From Pluralibacter sp. UBA7423 (GTDB taxonomy: Bacteria; Pseudomonadota; Gammaproteobacteria; Enterobacterales; Enterobacteriaceae), in contig DKMD01000014.1 of assembly GCA_002470465.1 (NCBI GenBank), forward strand, positions 62,001-126,000: a stretch of DNA of 64,000 nucleotides. Reading direction: 5' to 3'. Below the pieces are notes generated by a model. That model was not told where the DNA came from and searched no databases. It saw only the letters and a program-made list of their open reading frames with translations. Both the position numbers and the translations under genes were made by a program. The first letter of the stretch is position 1. Every line of letters begins with the position of its first letter. Below are positions 1 to 10,190 of this stretch, in pieces.

Positions 1-1
1 G

Positions 2-517
2 AATCATCACACGCTCGAAGCGCTGGCCTTGTTCAGCCGGAATCATCCCGACGCAAAGTGGAAGCTGTTGCTGATTGGCGAAGGCCCGGAGCGTTCATCG
101 CTCGAAGCGCAGGCCGCAGCGTGCGGGCTTGCAGAACGGGTTGTCTTTACCGGATTTCGCAATAATCCGTTGGATTATCTCGCCGCCTTTGATCTCTTTA
201 TCCTGGCCTCAGCCAGCGAAGGGCTGCCTCGCGTAGTGCTGGAGGCAATGCTGCTGGGGGTGCCGGTTATCGGTTCTGACGTCACCGGGACCGCTGAGCT
301 TATCCACCATCAGCAAACCGGCCTGCTTTTCCCGTGGAGTGATACTCAGGCTCTTGCACACAACCTTTCCCTGCTCTGGCAAAATGCTGAACTGCGCCGG
401 GCCCTGGCTGAAAACGCCCGTCAGCACGTGCGCCATCACTACGCCATTGAGCATTACGTCGCGGGTGTTGAACGCGAACTAGCCTCTATTTCTTCGGGAC
501 GGACCGACCATGTTTAA
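2..517 (+). CDS. Glycosyltransferase family 4 (GT-B), C-terminal part, cut by window edge
   Basis: The frame is open from base 2, so the gene starts outside the window and only about the last 171 residues are seen. The visible part is the C-terminal Rossmann half of a GT-B glycosyltransferase: a LLLIGEGPER strand, a TGFRNNP turn, then the sugar-nucleotide binding EGLPRVVLEAMLLGVPVI segment with the E-x7-E motif and a following GTAELI helix. It overlaps the next gene by 8 bp, so the two are probably co-transcribed and translationally coupled. Its position beside tdh-kbl-hldD and the waa genes suggests a lipopolysaccharide core transferase. The sugar donor cannot be read from the sequence. Confidence 0.85.
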   Translation, partial: NHHTLEALALFSRNHPDAKWKLLLIGEGPERSSLEAQAAACGLAERVVFTGFRNNPLDYLAAFDLFILASASEGLPRVVLEAMLLGVPVIGSDVTGTAELIHHQQTGLLFPWSDTQALAHNLSLLWQNAELRRALAENARQHVRHHYAIEHYVAGVERELASISSGRTDHV

Positions 518-1427
518 CTTTCTGAATGCCCGCTATCGTCACATCACGGCGCGCCACAATATTCCTTATGCTTCATTGACGCCTTCTGCTCAGAGCGTGC
601 CGATTACCTCGGTCGTCATCCCCTGCACCGGGGCAGATTATGTTGAGGAGGCGTTACTTTCCGCCACCTTCGCCGAGCGCTACGCGCCCGATCTTGAAGA
701 GATTGTTATCGTCAGCGATCAGCCAGAGAGCGCGTTTGGCGCGCTACCGGTAAAAACCCGCGTTGTTACGCTCGATTTGCCAAAGCGTGAAGAGACCTAC
801 CGCTACAAGCAGATCTACCTGAGTCGGTTGGTGAAACTGAACGCGCCAATGCAGGCGCGCGGTGAAGGCGTTTTGATGATCGATTCAGACCTGAACCTGC
901 TGCAGATGCCCCGGTTCAGGGTTGAAGAAGGCCATATTTATTCGAGCTTTCGTCAGGGCAAAATGATCGCCAAGCTGGCAGGCGCACCGGCTGAAAAGGT
1001 ACCGGCTTACTACCAGGGCACCGTGCGCCCGTATATCGTCGACCACGTCAACGGGGCCTTCCTGGCCGCAACGCGCAAAACCTGGCGTCGTATCTGTCCG
1101 CTGTGGCTGACGCTTTTCCAGGATACCTGGGAGTTGATGGACGACAGCCAGCCGCCAACGGATCAGCTGCCGCTGGCCGCGCTGCTGGATATGCTTGATC
1201 TGAAAACGGTGAATCTGGGCGACTGGATGAACTGGCCGGTCTCCAAAAAAATCGGCGGGCAGGAAGCGGTTATCCCAAAAGAGGTGGTCGGTGCCCATGG
1301 CGGTTTCCCGCTCTCTGAGTGGCAGAAATATCTGCAATCAGCTGACAGCAAGCTGCTGTTCAAAGGGCAGGACTACACGCGCAAAGTGCGCTATCTGACG
1401 GATAAAGAGAAGCAGCAACAAAGCTGA
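510..1427 (+). CDS. Putative GT-A-like glycosyltransferase or envelope sugar-modifying protein
   Basis: This is a 305-residue soluble protein that overlaps the upstream glycosyltransferase by 8 bp. It begins its folded part with TSVVIPCTG, a typical first strand of a GT-A nucleotide-diphospho-sugar transferase. Near residue 125 it has VLMIDSDLNLL, which looks like a DxD metal-binding motif after a hydrophobic strand. No transmembrane segment or signal peptide is visible. The assignment to glycosyl transfer rests on these two motifs and on the neighbouring gene, so the fold is likely but the substrate is unknown. It ends just before a REP element that separates it from the convergent tdh. Confidence 0.6.
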   Translation: MFNFLNARYRHITARHNIPYASLTPSAQSVPITSVVIPCTGADYVEEALLSATFAERYAPDLEEIVIVSDQPESAFGALPVKTRVVTLDLPKREETYRYKQIYLSRLVKLNAPMQARGEGVLMIDSDLNLLQMPRFRVEEGHIYSSFRQGKMIAKLAGAPAEKVPAYYQGTVRPYIVDHVNGAFLAATRKTWRRICPLWLTLFQDTWELMDDSQPPTDQLPLAALLDMLDLKTVNLGDWMNWPVSKKIGGQEAVIPKEVVGAHGGFPLSEWQKYLQSADSKLLFKGQDYTRKVRYLTDKEKQQQS

Positions 1428-1428
1428 T

Positions 1429-1505
1429 GCCTTGCGGCGCTAAGCCTGCACTGGCCTACAGAAATCAGCTTCCGTAGGCCGGATAAGCGCAGCGTCATCC
1501 GGCAA
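1429..1505. repeat. REP/BIME palindromic element between convergent genes
   Basis: The segment holds two facing copies of the enterobacterial REP palindrome. The clear half starts at 1474 with GTAGGCCGGATAAGCGCAGC and continues to CATCCGGCAA. A partner ggcctac at 1453-1459 pairs with gtaggcc at 1474-1480. It sits between the convergent ends of the upstream operon and tdh, a usual REP location. Confidence 0.8.
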
Positions 1506-1514
1506 TTACGCGGA

Positions 1515-2540
1515 TTAATCCCAGCTCAGGATAACTTTCCCGGACTGGCCTGAACGCATCGCGTCAAAGCCTTTCTGGAAATCATCAATGCCGAAGCGAT
1601 GGGTGATGATTGGCGAGAGATCGAGGCCAGACTGAATCAGCGCGGCCATCTTGTACCAGGTTTCGAACATCTCACGGCCGTAAATGCCTTTGATGAACAG
1701 CCCTTTAAAGATAACTTTGGTCCAGTCGATGGACATGTCTGACGGTGGAATGCCCAGCATCGCGATGCGACCACCGTGGTTCATGGTGTCCAGCATCGTG
1801 CGGAACGCCGGTGGCGCGCCGGACATCTCCAGGCCCACGTCGAAGCCTTCGGTCATGCCGAGTTCGTCCATCACGTCTTTCAGGTTTTCAGTCGCCACGT
1901 TCACCGCGCGGGTTACGCCCATTTTGCGCGCCAGGCCGAGACGGTATTCGTTCACATCGGTGATCACGACATTGCGTGCGCCAACGTGTTTTGCCACGGC
2001 TGCCGCCATAATGCCAATCGGGCCTGCGCCGGAGACCAGCACGTCTTCGCCAACCAAATCAAACGACAGCGCCGTGTGAACCGCGTTGCCGAAAGGGTCG
2101 AAGATGGAGGCCAGATCGTCAGAAATGTTGTCCGGGATTTTGAAGGCGTTAAACGCCGGGATCACCAGATATTCTGCAAAACAGCCCGGACGGTTGACGC
2201 CAACGCCGATGGTATTGCGACACAGGTGCGTACGGCCCGCGCGGCAGTTACGGCAGTGGCCGCAGGTGATGTGGCCTTCGCCGGACACGCGGTCGCCGAT
2301 TTTGAAGCCTTTCACTTCCTGGCCGATGCCAACCACTTCGCCCACGTATTCATGACCGACAACCATCGGGACCGGAATGGTTTTCTGTGACCATTCGTCC
2401 CAGTTGTAGATGTGTACGTCGGTGCCGCAGATAGCGGTTTTGCGAATCTTAATCAGCAGATCGTTATGCCCGACTTCCGGTTCAGGAACGTCGTTCATCC
2501 AGATGCCTTCTTCGGCCTTCAGTTTCGATAATGCTTTCAT
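1515..2540 (-). CDS. tdh: L-threonine 3-dehydrogenase
   Basis: Tdh oxidises L-threonine to 2-amino-3-ketobutyrate with NAD+, in the cytoplasm. The 341-residue length matches E. coli Tdh. Visible features are the catalytic zinc region [13 protein letters not shown], the [12 protein letters not shown] strand, the four-cysteine structural zinc loop [15 protein letters not shown], and the Rossmann motif GAGPIG. The gene lies 9 bp downstream of kbl on the same strand, so the two form the classic kbl-tdh operon and the product is passed to Kbl. In E. coli this operon responds to leucine through Lrp; no operator was located here. Confidence 0.97.
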   Translation of the reverse strand: MKALSKLKAEEGIWMNDVPEPEVGHNDLLIKIRKTAICGTDVHIYNWDEWSQKTIPVPMVVGHEYVGEVVGIGQEVKGFKIGDRVSGEGHITCGHCRNCRAGRTHLCRNTIGVGVNRPGCFAEYLVIPAFNAFKIPDNISDDLASIFDPFGNAVHTALSFDLVGEDVLVSGAGPIGIMAAAVAKHVGARNVVITDVNEYRLGLARKMGVTRAVNVATENLKDVMDELGMTEGFDVGLEMSGAPPAFRTMLDTMNHGGRIAMLGIPPSDMSIDWTKVIFKGLFIKGIYGREMFETWYKMAALIQSGLDLSPIITHRFGIDDFQKGFDAMRSGQSGKVILSWD

Positions 2541-2549
2541 CTCACATCC

Positions 2550-3746
2550 TCAGGCAATGACGCCCAGTTGCTTACCGATGCGGGTAAACGCGTCCACCGC
2601 ACGTTCAATTTGCTCAGGAGTATGCGCCGCGGACATCTGCGTGCGGATACGTGCCTGGCCTTTTGGCACCACCGGATAGAAGAAACCGGTGACGTAAATG
2701 CCTTCTTTTTGCAGCTCGCGGGCAAAGTCCTGCGCGACGGTGGCTTCACCCAGCATCACGGGAATGATGGCGTGGTCGGCACCGGCCAGGGTAAAGCCTG
2801 CGGCGGTCATTTTTTCGCGGAACAGGCGGGCGTTGGCCCACAGGCGATCGCGTAACTCTGCCCCTGACTCCACCATTTCCAGCACTTTGATGGAGGCGGA
2901 AACGATGGCCGGAGCCAGAGAGTTGGAGAACAGGTACGGACGGGAGCGCTGACGCAGCCACTCAACGACTTCTTTACGTGCGGCGGTATAGCCGCCGGAT
3001 GCGCCCCCGAGCGCTTTGCCCAGGGTGCCGGTGATGATGTCAACGCGGCCCATCACGTCACAATATTCATGCGAACCACGACCGTTTTCGCCGACAAAGC
3101 CAACGGCGTGGGAATCATCGACCATGACCAGCGCATCGTATTTGTCTGCCAGGTCGCATACGCCTTTCAGGTTCGCAATGACGCCGTCCATGGAGAACAC
3201 GCCGTCGGTGGCGATCAGCACGTGGCGCGCGCCGGATTCGCGGGCTTCTTTCAGGCGCGCTTCCAGTTCAGCCATGTCGTTATTGGCATAGCGGAAACGC
3301 TTCGCTTTGCACAGACGCACGCCGTCGATGATCGACGCGTGGTTCAGGGCATCGGAAATAATGGCATCTTCTGCGCCGAGCAGGGTTTCAAACAGGCCGC
3401 CGTTAGCGTCAAAGCAGGAGGAGTACAGAATCGCGTCTTCCATCCCGAGGAAATCAGCGAGCTTCTTCTCCAGCGCCTTATGGCTGTCCTGGGTGCCGCA
3501 GATGAAACGAACGGAAGCCATGCCGAATCCGTGGCTGTCCATACCGGCTTTTGCTGCGGCAATAAGTTCCGGGTGGTTGGCCAGGCCAAGGTAGTTGTTG
3601 GCGCAGAAGTTGATGACGTGGCTACCGTCGCCGACGGTGATGTCCGCCTGCTGGGCGGAGGTAATGATGCGTTCTTCTTTAAACAACCCTTCCGCGCGGG
3701 CGGTCTCCAGGTCGCTGGTTAACTGTTTGTAAAAATCACCACGCAT
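2550..3746 (-). CDS. kbl: 2-amino-3-ketobutyrate CoA ligase (glycine C-acetyltransferase)
   Basis: Kbl is a PLP enzyme that cleaves 2-amino-3-ketobutyrate with CoA to give glycine and acetyl-CoA. The frame stays open to 3842, but the family start MRGDFYKQL is at 3746. That gives 398 residues, the E. coli length. The PLP-lysine region [14 protein letters not shown] and the VDDSHAVGF aspartate motif are intact. It is transcribed away from hldD, with 216 bp between the two genes holding both promoters, and is followed by tdh. Confidence 0.97.
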   Translation of the reverse strand: MRGDFYKQLTSDLETARAEGLFKEERIITSAQQADITVGDGSHVINFCANNYLGLANHPELIAAAKAGMDSHGFGMASVRFICGTQDSHKALEKKLADFLGMEDAILYSSCFDANGGLFETLLGAEDAIISDALNHASIIDGVRLCKAKRFRYANNDMAELEARLKEARESGARHVLIATDGVFSMDGVIANLKGVCDLADKYDALVMVDDSHAVGFVGENGRGSHEYCDVMGRVDIITGTLGKALGGASGGYTAARKEVVEWLRQRSRPYLFSNSLAPAIVSASIKVLEMVESGAELRDRLWANARLFREKMTAAGFTLAGADHAIIPVMLGEATVAQDFARELQKEGIYVTGFFYPVVPKGQARIRTQMSAAHTPEQIERAVDAFTRIGKQLGVIA

Positions 3747-3962
3747 TGCAACTCTCCAGATTCGGCAAAATTTGGCACATATTACCCAATGCTTCCGGCG
3801 TATACGAGATGACACCGCGGCAGATAAGCATTTTTGTAGCATAAATCACGTGTACCCCTGCGGCTTGTCGGTGAATGTGAAGAGTCCGCACAGTGATGGT
3901 ATGATAAGAACCATTAGCGTCCGGGATAGTCCCGGTCACTCACATTTCAAAGGTTATCGTTT

Positions 3963-4895
3963 ATGATCATCGTTACCGGCGGCGCAGGCTTCATTGGCAG
4001 CAACATCGTTAAGGCCCTGAATGATAAAGGTATCACCGACATTCTGGTGGTGGACAACCTGAAAGATGGCACCAAATTCGTCAACCTGGTCGATCTCAAC
4101 ATCGCCGATTACATGGATAAAGAAGACTTCCTTATCCAGATTATGGCAGGCGAAGAGATGGGCGAGATCGAAGCCGTGTTCCACGAAGGTGCCTGCTCTT
4201 CCACCACCGAGTGGGACGGCAAGTACATGATGGATAATAACTATCAGTACTCGAAAGAGCTGCTGCACTACTGCCTGGAGCGCGAAATCCCGTTCCTGTA
4301 TGCCTCTTCTGCAGCCACCTACGGCGGGCGCACCTCGGATTTCATCGAGTCGCGCGAATATGAAAAGCCGCTGAACGTTTACGGCTATTCCAAGTTCCTG
4401 TTCGACGAATACGTGCGTCAGATCCTGCCGGAAGTGGATTCTCCTGTAGTAGGCTTCCGCTACTTCAACGTTTATGGACCGCGCGAAGGCCACAAAGGCA
4501 GCATGGCGAGCGTGGCATTCCACCTCAACACCCAGCTGAATAATGGCGAAAGTCCTAAACTGTTCGAAGGCAGCGACGGCTTCAAGCGTGACTTCGTCTA
4601 CGTGGGCGACGTCGCAGCGGTAAACCTGTGGTTCTGGGAAAACGGTGTTTCCGGTATCTTCAACCTCGGTACCGGGCGTGCGGAATCTTTCCAGGCCGTA
4701 GCGGATGCAACCCTGGCGTTCCACAAAAAAGGCAGCATTGAGTACATCCCGTTCCCGGAAAAACTGAAAGGTCGCTATCAGGCGTTTACCCAGGCCGACC
4801 TCACCAATCTGCGTGCGGCAGGCTATGATAAGCCTTTCAAAACCGTGGCCGAAGGCGTTACCGAGTACATGCACTGGCTGAACCGCGACGCATAA
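3963..4895 (+). CDS. rfaD: ADP-L-glycero-D-manno-heptose 6-epimerase
   Basis: RfaD (HldD) converts ADP-D-glycero-heptose to ADP-L-glycero-heptose, the donor for inner-core heptose. The protein has 310 residues like its E. coli homologue. It starts with the Rossmann glycine motif GGAGFIGSN, and has the short-chain dehydrogenase Y-x3-K pair in YGYSKFLFD. It leads the run rfaD-waaF-waaC with 8 bp to waaF. The upstream 216 bp contain an inverted repeat around gtccgggatagtcccggtc. I did not find a convincing heat-shock promoter, though the E. coli gene has one. Confidence 0.97.
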   Translation: MIIVTGGAGFIGSNIVKALNDKGITDILVVDNLKDGTKFVNLVDLNIADYMDKEDFLIQIMAGEEMGEIEAVFHEGACSSTTEWDGKYMMDNNYQYSKELLHYCLEREIPFLYASSAATYGGRTSDFIESREYEKPLNVYGYSKFLFDEYVRQILPEVDSPVVGFRYFNVYGPREGHKGSMASVAFHLNTQLNNGESPKLFEGSDGFKRDFVYVGDVAAVNLWFWENGVSGIFNLGTGRAESFQAVADATLAFHKKGSIEYIPFPEKLKGRYQAFTQADLTNLRAAGYDKPFKTVAEGVTEYMHWLNRDA

Positions 4896-4903
4896 GATAA
4901 AAA

Positions 4904-5950
4904 ATGAAAATACTGGTGATTGGCCCGTCATGGGTGGGCGACATGATGATGTCGCAAAGTCTCTATCGCACGCTCAAGGCGCGCTATCCCCAGGCGATCA
5001 TTGATGTGATGGCACCCGCGTGGTGCCGTCCGCTTTTATCGCGTATGCCGGAAGTGAATGAAGCCATTCCTATGCCGTTCGGACACGGCGCGCTGGAAAT
5101 TGGCGAGCGCCGCAAGCTCGGGCACAGCCTGCGTGAAAAGCGTTACGATCGTGCCTATGTCCTGCCTAACTCCTTTAAATCAGCCTTTGTGCCCTTCTTT
5201 GCGGGTGTGCCACAGCGTACCGGCTGGCGCGGCGAAATGCGCTACGGTCTGCTAAACGATGCGCGCGTGCTCGACAAAGCGGCCTGGCCGCTGATGGTTG
5301 AGCGTTACGTGGCGCTGGCCTACGACAAAGGCGTTATGCGTTCGGCGAAAGATTTGCCTCAGCCGCTGCTGTGGCCGCAGCTTCAGGTGAGTGAAGGCGA
5401 AAAATCGCAGACCTGCGCCGCCTTTAACCTCTCCACAGAACGGCAGATGGTCGGCTTTTGCCCCGGCGCTGAGTTCGGCCCGGCGAAACGCTGGCCGCAT
5501 TATCATTACGCCGAACTGGCGAAACAGCTGATCGACGAAGGCTATCAGGTTGTGCTGTTTGGATCGGCAAAAGATCACGATGCCGGGAACGAAATCCTCA
5601 CCGCGCTCAGTCAGGAACAGCAGGCCTGGTGTCGTAACCTGGCCGGGGAAACCCAGCTTGAGCAGGCAGTGATCCTGCTTGCCGCCTGCAAAGCCGTAGT
5701 CACCAACGATTCGGGTCTGATGCACGTTGCCGCGGCGCTGAACCGCCCGCTGGTTGCACTTTATGGCCCAAGCAGCCCGGACTTCACCCCGCCGCTGTCG
5801 GACAAAGCCAAAGTGATTCGTCTGATTACCGGCTACCACAAAGTGCGCAAAGGTGACGGCGAAGAGGGCTATCATCAGAGCCTGATCGACATCACGCCCG
5901 CCCGCGTGCTGGAAGAGTTAAACCAACTGCTGCTGGCCGGGGACGCATAA
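4904..5950 (+). CDS. waaF: ADP-heptose:LPS heptosyltransferase II
   Basis: WaaF adds the second heptose to the inner core, on the cytoplasmic face of the inner membrane. At 348 residues it has the family length. GT9 signatures are the N-terminal PSWVGDMMMSQSL loop, the donor-binding FCPGAEFGPAKRWP segment and NDSGLMHVAAAL near the C-terminus. It lies 8 bp after rfaD and 3 bp before waaC, so it is part of the same operon. Confidence 0.97.
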   Translation: MKILVIGPSWVGDMMMSQSLYRTLKARYPQAIIDVMAPAWCRPLLSRMPEVNEAIPMPFGHGALEIGERRKLGHSLREKRYDRAYVLPNSFKSAFVPFFAGVPQRTGWRGEMRYGLLNDARVLDKAAWPLMVERYVALAYDKGVMRSAKDLPQPLLWPQLQVSEGEKSQTCAAFNLSTERQMVGFCPGAEFGPAKRWPHYHYAELAKQLIDEGYQVVLFGSAKDHDAGNEILTALSQEQQAWCRNLAGETQLEQAVILLAACKAVVTNDSGLMHVAAALNRPLVALYGPSSPDFTPPLSDKAKVIRLITGYHKVRKGDGEEGYHQSLIDITPARVLEELNQLLLAGDA

Positions 5951-5953
5951 CGG

Positions 5954-6937
5954 ATGCGAGTGCTGATCGTGAAAACGTCCTCGATGGGCGATGTGCTCCA
6001 CACCCTGCCTGCGTTGACCGATGCCGTTCAGGCCATTCCGGGCATTCGTTTTGACTGGGCAGTGGAGGAAGGTTTTGCGCAGATCCCGTCCTGGCACTCA
6101 GCGGTAGACAATGTCATTCCCGTGGCGATTCGCCGCTGGCGTAAAGCGTGGTTCTCCACGCCGGTGAAAGCCGAACGTCAGGCGTTTCGCCAGAAGGTGC
6201 AGGCGCAAAAATACGACGCCATCATCGACGCTCAGGGCCTGGTGAAAAGCGCCGCGCTGGTCACGCGCCTGGCGCGCGGCGTTAAGCACGGTATGGACTG
6301 GTCCAGCGCCCGCGAACCGCTGGCGAGCCTGTTCTATAATCGTCGCCATCACATCGAAAAGCAGCAGCACGCCGTTGAACGCACGCGTGAACTGTTTGCA
6401 AAAAGTCTGGGTTATCCAAAGCCTGAGACGCAGGGTGATTATGCGATTGCGCAGCATTTTCAGCATTTACAGGAACAAACCGCGTCACCGTATGTGATAT
6501 TGCTGCATGCCACCACCCGCGATAATAAGCACTGGCCCGAAACGCACTGGCGTGAGCTTGTTCAACTAATGCAAGCCAGCGGATTCCAGATTAAACTGCC
6601 GTGGGGAGCCAGCCATGAGCGTGAGCGTGCCGAGCGGATTGCCGCAGGCCTGAGCCATGTGCAGGTGCTACCAAAACTCACGCTTGCTGAGGTTGCCGCT
6701 GAGCTAGCCGGTGCGCAGGCCGTTGTCTCCGTCGATACGGGACTGAGCCATTTGACAGCCGCTTTAGACCGCCCCAACATTACGCTCTTTGGCCCGACAG
6801 ACCCGGGTTTGATTGGCGGCTACGGCAAAAATCAACAACAATATGCCAGCCCAACGGGCAAGATGGGAGATATCACGGCCGATGCGATTTTTAACGCCTT
6901 ACAGCGAAACCTGCAACGTACGGGCAAGGAAACGTAG
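5954..6937 (+). CDS. waaC: Lipopolysaccharide heptosyltransferase I
   Basis: WaaC attaches the first heptose to Kdo2-lipid A. The 327-residue protein opens with VKTSSMGDVLHTLPAL, carries the donor-binding HATTRDNKHWPE motif and ends its catalytic domain with VDTGLSHLTAALD, all typical of GT9 heptosyltransferase I. It is slightly longer at the C-terminus than E. coli WaaC. It is tightly packed between waaF and another GT9-like gene. Confidence 0.96.
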   Translation: MRVLIVKTSSMGDVLHTLPALTDAVQAIPGIRFDWAVEEGFAQIPSWHSAVDNVIPVAIRRWRKAWFSTPVKAERQAFRQKVQAQKYDAIIDAQGLVKSAALVTRLARGVKHGMDWSSAREPLASLFYNRRHHIEKQQHAVERTRELFAKSLGYPKPETQGDYAIAQHFQHLQEQTASPYVILLHATTRDNKHWPETHWRELVQLMQASGFQIKLPWGASHERERAERIAAGLSHVQVLPKLTLAEVAAELAGAQAVVSVDTGLSHLTAALDRPNITLFGPTDPGLIGGYGKNQQQYASPTGKMGDITADAIFNALQRNLQRTGKET

Positions 6938-6940
6938 TCA

Positions 6941-8047
6941 ATGAGCTATGTGCTTTTGTTTATCCTCTTTCTTCCGGTAAAGCTGCTGGGAAAGCTGTTT
7001 CGCAAAGAGACGGGTAAAAACCTTGTCATCCAGACGGCAAAGATTGGCGATTTCGTCAATGCCACACCTTTGCTCAGCCACCTGAAGAAGAGTGATGTGC
7101 TGATTAGTCGGGCCGTGGAGCCGCTGGCTGGCCGCGACGATACCATCGGGACGATCTATCTCATCGGTAAAATGAAGCGCAACGTGTTCGCCAAACTCAG
7201 CTTTGCCTGGCAGATTATGAATCGCTACGACAACGTGTATTTGCTGCAGCCTAACAGCACGAATTTATTTTTTGCTGCCGTCTGTAACGCCAAAAACAAG
7301 CAGTTCTTAAGTATTTACACGCGCCGCTGGTATCACGCCATTTTCTACATGGCGGCGGATGGCGTCGTTGAGCACGGGAAACAAACGCTGTCTGTCACCA
7401 ATTATTTGCAGCTGGCCGATCGCTCATTGAGCTGGCAGGATGCGCCAAAACATGCCACATATCCGCTGTATCGCCCGCAAACGTGGCCTGTAAGTCTGGA
7501 CAAAGAAGGCGTGATTCGCATCGGCCTCAGTATTTCCGCCGGGAATAAAGCTAAAACCATTCCGCCTGCTATCTGGCAGCGTATCTTTGACACCCTGAGC
7601 ATTTTGCCCTGCCATTACTATATTTTTGGCACCGAGAACGAACAGCCCTGGCTGGACGAGCTCTATCGGACGATCGGTGAACAGCCCAATATCACCAGCC
7701 TCCTCGGGCAGCTTCCTCTTGAAGACGTGCCGTGGGCTATCTCAAGAATGGATTGTTATATTGCCTCTGACTCGGGCAACGTTTACGTTGCCGATGCGGT
7801 TAACGTTCCTGTTGTTCTGCTATATGGCCCGTGCTGCTACCGCGAGCAGCGCCCGCTGGGCGAAACGTTGCTGATCGGCAAAGATGAAAACATCTGTTCG
7901 TATGTGTTTGAGACGCGGTACTACTTTGATAAAACACGCGAAGAGCTGTTTGCCATCGGCGAGGAAGAACAATCACGGCTTTTCCAGTTCGTGTCCAGCC
8001 TGCCGCAGGCTGTTAAAATTGCTAACTCTTTGATTTCCGGAATTTGA
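6941..8047 (+). CDS. GT9 (heptosyltransferase-like) glycosyltransferase
   Basis: This 368-residue protein begins 3 bp after waaC. A hydrophobic N-terminus is followed by NLVIQTAKIGDFVNATPLL, the usual GT9 first loop. The C-terminal half has IASDSGNVYVADAVNVPVV, matching the donor-site aspartate-serine-glycine motif of heptosyltransferases. It is more divergent than WaaC, WaaF or WaaQ. By position and fold it probably adds a heptose or related sugar to the core. The exact linkage cannot be deduced, so I give no gene symbol. Confidence 0.8.
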   Translation: MSYVLLFILFLPVKLLGKLFRKETGKNLVIQTAKIGDFVNATPLLSHLKKSDVLISRAVEPLAGRDDTIGTIYLIGKMKRNVFAKLSFAWQIMNRYDNVYLLQPNSTNLFFAAVCNAKNKQFLSIYTRRWYHAIFYMAADGVVEHGKQTLSVTNYLQLADRSLSWQDAPKHATYPLYRPQTWPVSLDKEGVIRIGLSISAGNKAKTIPPAIWQRIFDTLSILPCHYYIFGTENEQPWLDELYRTIGEQPNITSLLGQLPLEDVPWAISRMDCYIASDSGNVYVADAVNVPVVLLYGPCCYREQRPLGETLLIGKDENICSYVFETRYYFDKTREELFAIGEEEQSRLFQFVSSLPQAVKIANSLISGI

Positions 8048-8051
8048 TCAG

Positions 8052-8960
8052 GTGACCTTTCTCAGCGTCATTATTGCGGCCCATAATGCGGAAAAAACGC
8101 TTGCTGGTGTGCTACATAGCCTCCTTGATGCGATAGGGTCTGAAGCAGAACAGACGGAAGTTATCATTATTAATGACAACTCTGTTGATTCAACCCAGAA
8201 TATTATTGAGCAATGGTCTGCACGCTTTCCTCACTTCATTACCCGGCAGGTTTCTTACTGTAATGTCGGAATGGTACGTAACGAAGGTATCCAGCAATCT
8301 TCCGGGCAATATATTTTTATGCTGGACAGTGATGATTTGCTTAAGCCTGGAAGCCTGCAGGATGCAATTAATTTTTTACGACCTCATCTGCCAGATATGC
8401 TGATCACCCATCTTCTGGAAGTTCGCGATCTTTCTAAAATCACTCCCGAATGGGGTGGATTTAATCCTGTATCCCTTACGACAGATGAAGCAATCACCCG
8501 GTTCTTAATTCATAAGGATTTCCAGGCTCATCTGGGAGGGCAGTTTATCCATCGCGAATTGTTCGAGAAATACCCCGTTCCCGCGATTTCCTGTTATGAA
8601 GACTTTGCAGTATTTCCGGCAATGCTTGCCACATCACGTAAAATATATTTTCAGCGCAATGGCCATTACTATTACGTCAAAACAGGATCAAGCCTCTCCA
8701 GTGATATCACCCCAGATAAAATCGCTCATCTGGTTGACTGTACATTGAAGATGGAAGAGATCTTTCCTGATAAGTTTGAATCGCTTATTAACTGCCATTG
8801 GTTTGATATTTTTACTAACCATTGGAAACATCTGACATCTTCTCAGCGTGAAATAGTTCGGAAACGCGTTAACAAAATGTATTCATGGCGTTTTTTCATG
8901 TCAAAAGATGTGCGTTTCAGCTATAAAAAAAGGGTGTTAAAAGCATTATGGAAAAAGTGA
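8052..8960 (+). CDS. GT2 family glycosyltransferase
   Basis: The protein has 302 residues and starts at a GTG 4 bp after the upstream GT9-like gene. It opens with TFLSVIIAAHNAEKTL, followed by IIINDNSVDST and the metal-binding DSDDLLKPG, the three hallmark motifs of a GT-A family 2 enzyme. The C-terminus is basic, which suits a peripheral inner-membrane protein. It overlaps waaL by 13 bp. Base composition drops from here through waaL, as is usual for the variable outer-core and ligase part of these clusters. The acceptor and donor are unknown. Confidence 0.85.
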   Translation: MTFLSVIIAAHNAEKTLAGVLHSLLDAIGSEAEQTEVIIINDNSVDSTQNIIEQWSARFPHFITRQVSYCNVGMVRNEGIQQSSGQYIFMLDSDDLLKPGSLQDAINFLRPHLPDMLITHLLEVRDLSKITPEWGGFNPVSLTTDEAITRFLIHKDFQAHLGGQFIHRELFEKYPVPAISCYEDFAVFPAMLATSRKIYFQRNGHYYYVKTGSSLSSDITPDKIAHLVDCTLKMEEIFPDKFESLINCHWFDIFTNHWKHLTSSQREIVRKRVNKMYSWRFFMSKDVRFSYKKRVLKALWKK

Positions 8961-10153
8961 GATTAAGAATTTATCAGCTCACGCTGGCACTTACCCTTAT
9001 TTCGCTGGCATTAGTTTTAGTAAGCTCAGGAAAACAGAGGGAGTTTTTCTACATTGCCGTTTATGCCAGTATTATTGGTTTGATGTGCGATTATAAAGGC
9101 ATCACCCTCAGATCTTTTAGCATTGCTTTGCCTATTTTGTTGATTGGCCTATTGAATGTAGTCTGGTATTTCACTTATGAGTATCATAATGAAGGGCTAA
9201 ACTTTTACAGCGACTATCTTGGGGCCGGTAAAAAGCTTATTCTGGGTAGTGTACTGGTGTTTTATATCGACAGTTTCAGGCATTATGTCTCCTCTCGTTA
9301 TTTCCAGCGCTGGCTTCTGCTGGCAACAGGAACAGGTTTCGTATTGGCTACCGGGTTTGCGTTTTGGCAGGCCATGCATGGTATGGGCCGTGTAGAAATG
9401 GGCATCAACCGTGCAACGCTTTCTGCCTACCTATACTCCATGCTGTCTCTTGCCTTCGTCTACAGCCTGTTTATACAACGCACAAAAATAGCCTACGCGC
9501 TGGCCGGACTGGTCATCATTATTGCTTATGCGGTGGTGTTACTCACGGGAACTCGTGCAGCAATGGGATTGTATCTGGTCGTTACTCTTTTGGTCACGCT
9601 TTTCCATTTCCGGAAAATACATCTTAAACCAATCATAATGCTACTGTGTGTGCTTGCTGGCCTGATTGCGCTTAGCTATAAACCGCTCATTGCACCTAAA
9701 ATCGCCCAAACGCAGACTGAGATTACCCGTTTCCAGGACGGTCAGGATGCGACTTCATTGGGCGCTCGTTTTTCAATGTGGACGGTTGGCATCGCCAATG
9801 GATTAAATCACCCGTTGGGTCAATCCATGGAAGAGCGAGGTAAATGGACAAGCGAGTACGTTAAAAAGCACCCTCATCTTGCATCCTCGATGATTTTTAT
9901 GAATGTCCATTTACACAATGAGTTTATTGAGAAATATTCGCTTCAGGGCATACCCGGCATTATTTTGCTAATGTTCTTTTTTGTCTCATTACTATGGCAG
10001 GGGCTTAAGCATCAAAACGGCCTCTTATTGACTGCCACTCTTTTGCTGCTCGGCTATGGGCTCACAGATGTCATCCTTTTGAGCTCTGAAGGGGTTATAT
10101 TTTTCATAACAGTCTTTGCGCTAAGTTCCCGCATAGAGAAAAACTCGTCCTGA
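8948..10153 (+). CDS. waaL: O-antigen ligase
   Basis: WaaL transfers undecaprenyl-linked O-antigen to the lipid A-core on the periplasmic side. The 401-residue protein is almost entirely membrane-spanning, with about ten to twelve hydrophobic segments. A long polar loop near residues 250-325 contains the conserved periplasmic region, including SLGARFSMW and NVHLHNEFIEKY, the Wzy_C-type ligase signature with catalytic Arg and His. It overlaps the preceding glycosyltransferase, and its 3' end faces wabN across a shared terminator. Confidence 0.9.
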   Translation: MEKVRLRIYQLTLALTLISLALVLVSSGKQREFFYIAVYASIIGLMCDYKGITLRSFSIALPILLIGLLNVVWYFTYEYHNEGLNFYSDYLGAGKKLILGSVLVFYIDSFRHYVSSRYFQRWLLLATGTGFVLATGFAFWQAMHGMGRVEMGINRATLSAYLYSMLSLAFVYSLFIQRTKIAYALAGLVIIIAYAVVLLTGTRAAMGLYLVVTLLVTLFHFRKIHLKPIIMLLCVLAGLIALSYKPLIAPKIAQTQTEITRFQDGQDATSLGARFSMWTVGIANGLNHPLGQSMEERGKWTSEYVKKHPHLASSMIFMNVHLHNEFIEKYSLQGIPGIILLMFFFVSLLWQGLKHQNGLLLTATLLLLGYGLTDVILLSSEGVIFFITVFALSSRIEKNSS

Positions 10154-10166
10154 TAGACTGCTTTAT

Positions 10167-10190
10167 AAAACGCCGGTTATCCGGCGTTTT
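10167..10190. terminator. Bidirectional hairpin terminator between waaL and wabN
   Basis: The stem ACGCCGG pairs with CCGGCGT around a ttat loop, with A and T runs on the two sides, so it can stop transcription from both directions. The wabN stop codon lies inside the hairpin. Confidence 0.8.

Noticed and set aside
3747..3842. N-terminal extension of kbl
   Set aside because: The conserved Kbl N-terminus begins at 3746; the extra residues are not conserved.
3747..3962. Heat-shock (sigma-32) promoter for rfaD
   Set aside because: No pair of hexamers with proper spacing was convincing by eye, so it is not listed although the E. coli gene has one.
3954..4931. Reverse-strand open frame opposite rfaD
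   Set aside because: It covers the whole of rfaD on the other strand and is explained by rfaD codon bias; no protein family resemblance.
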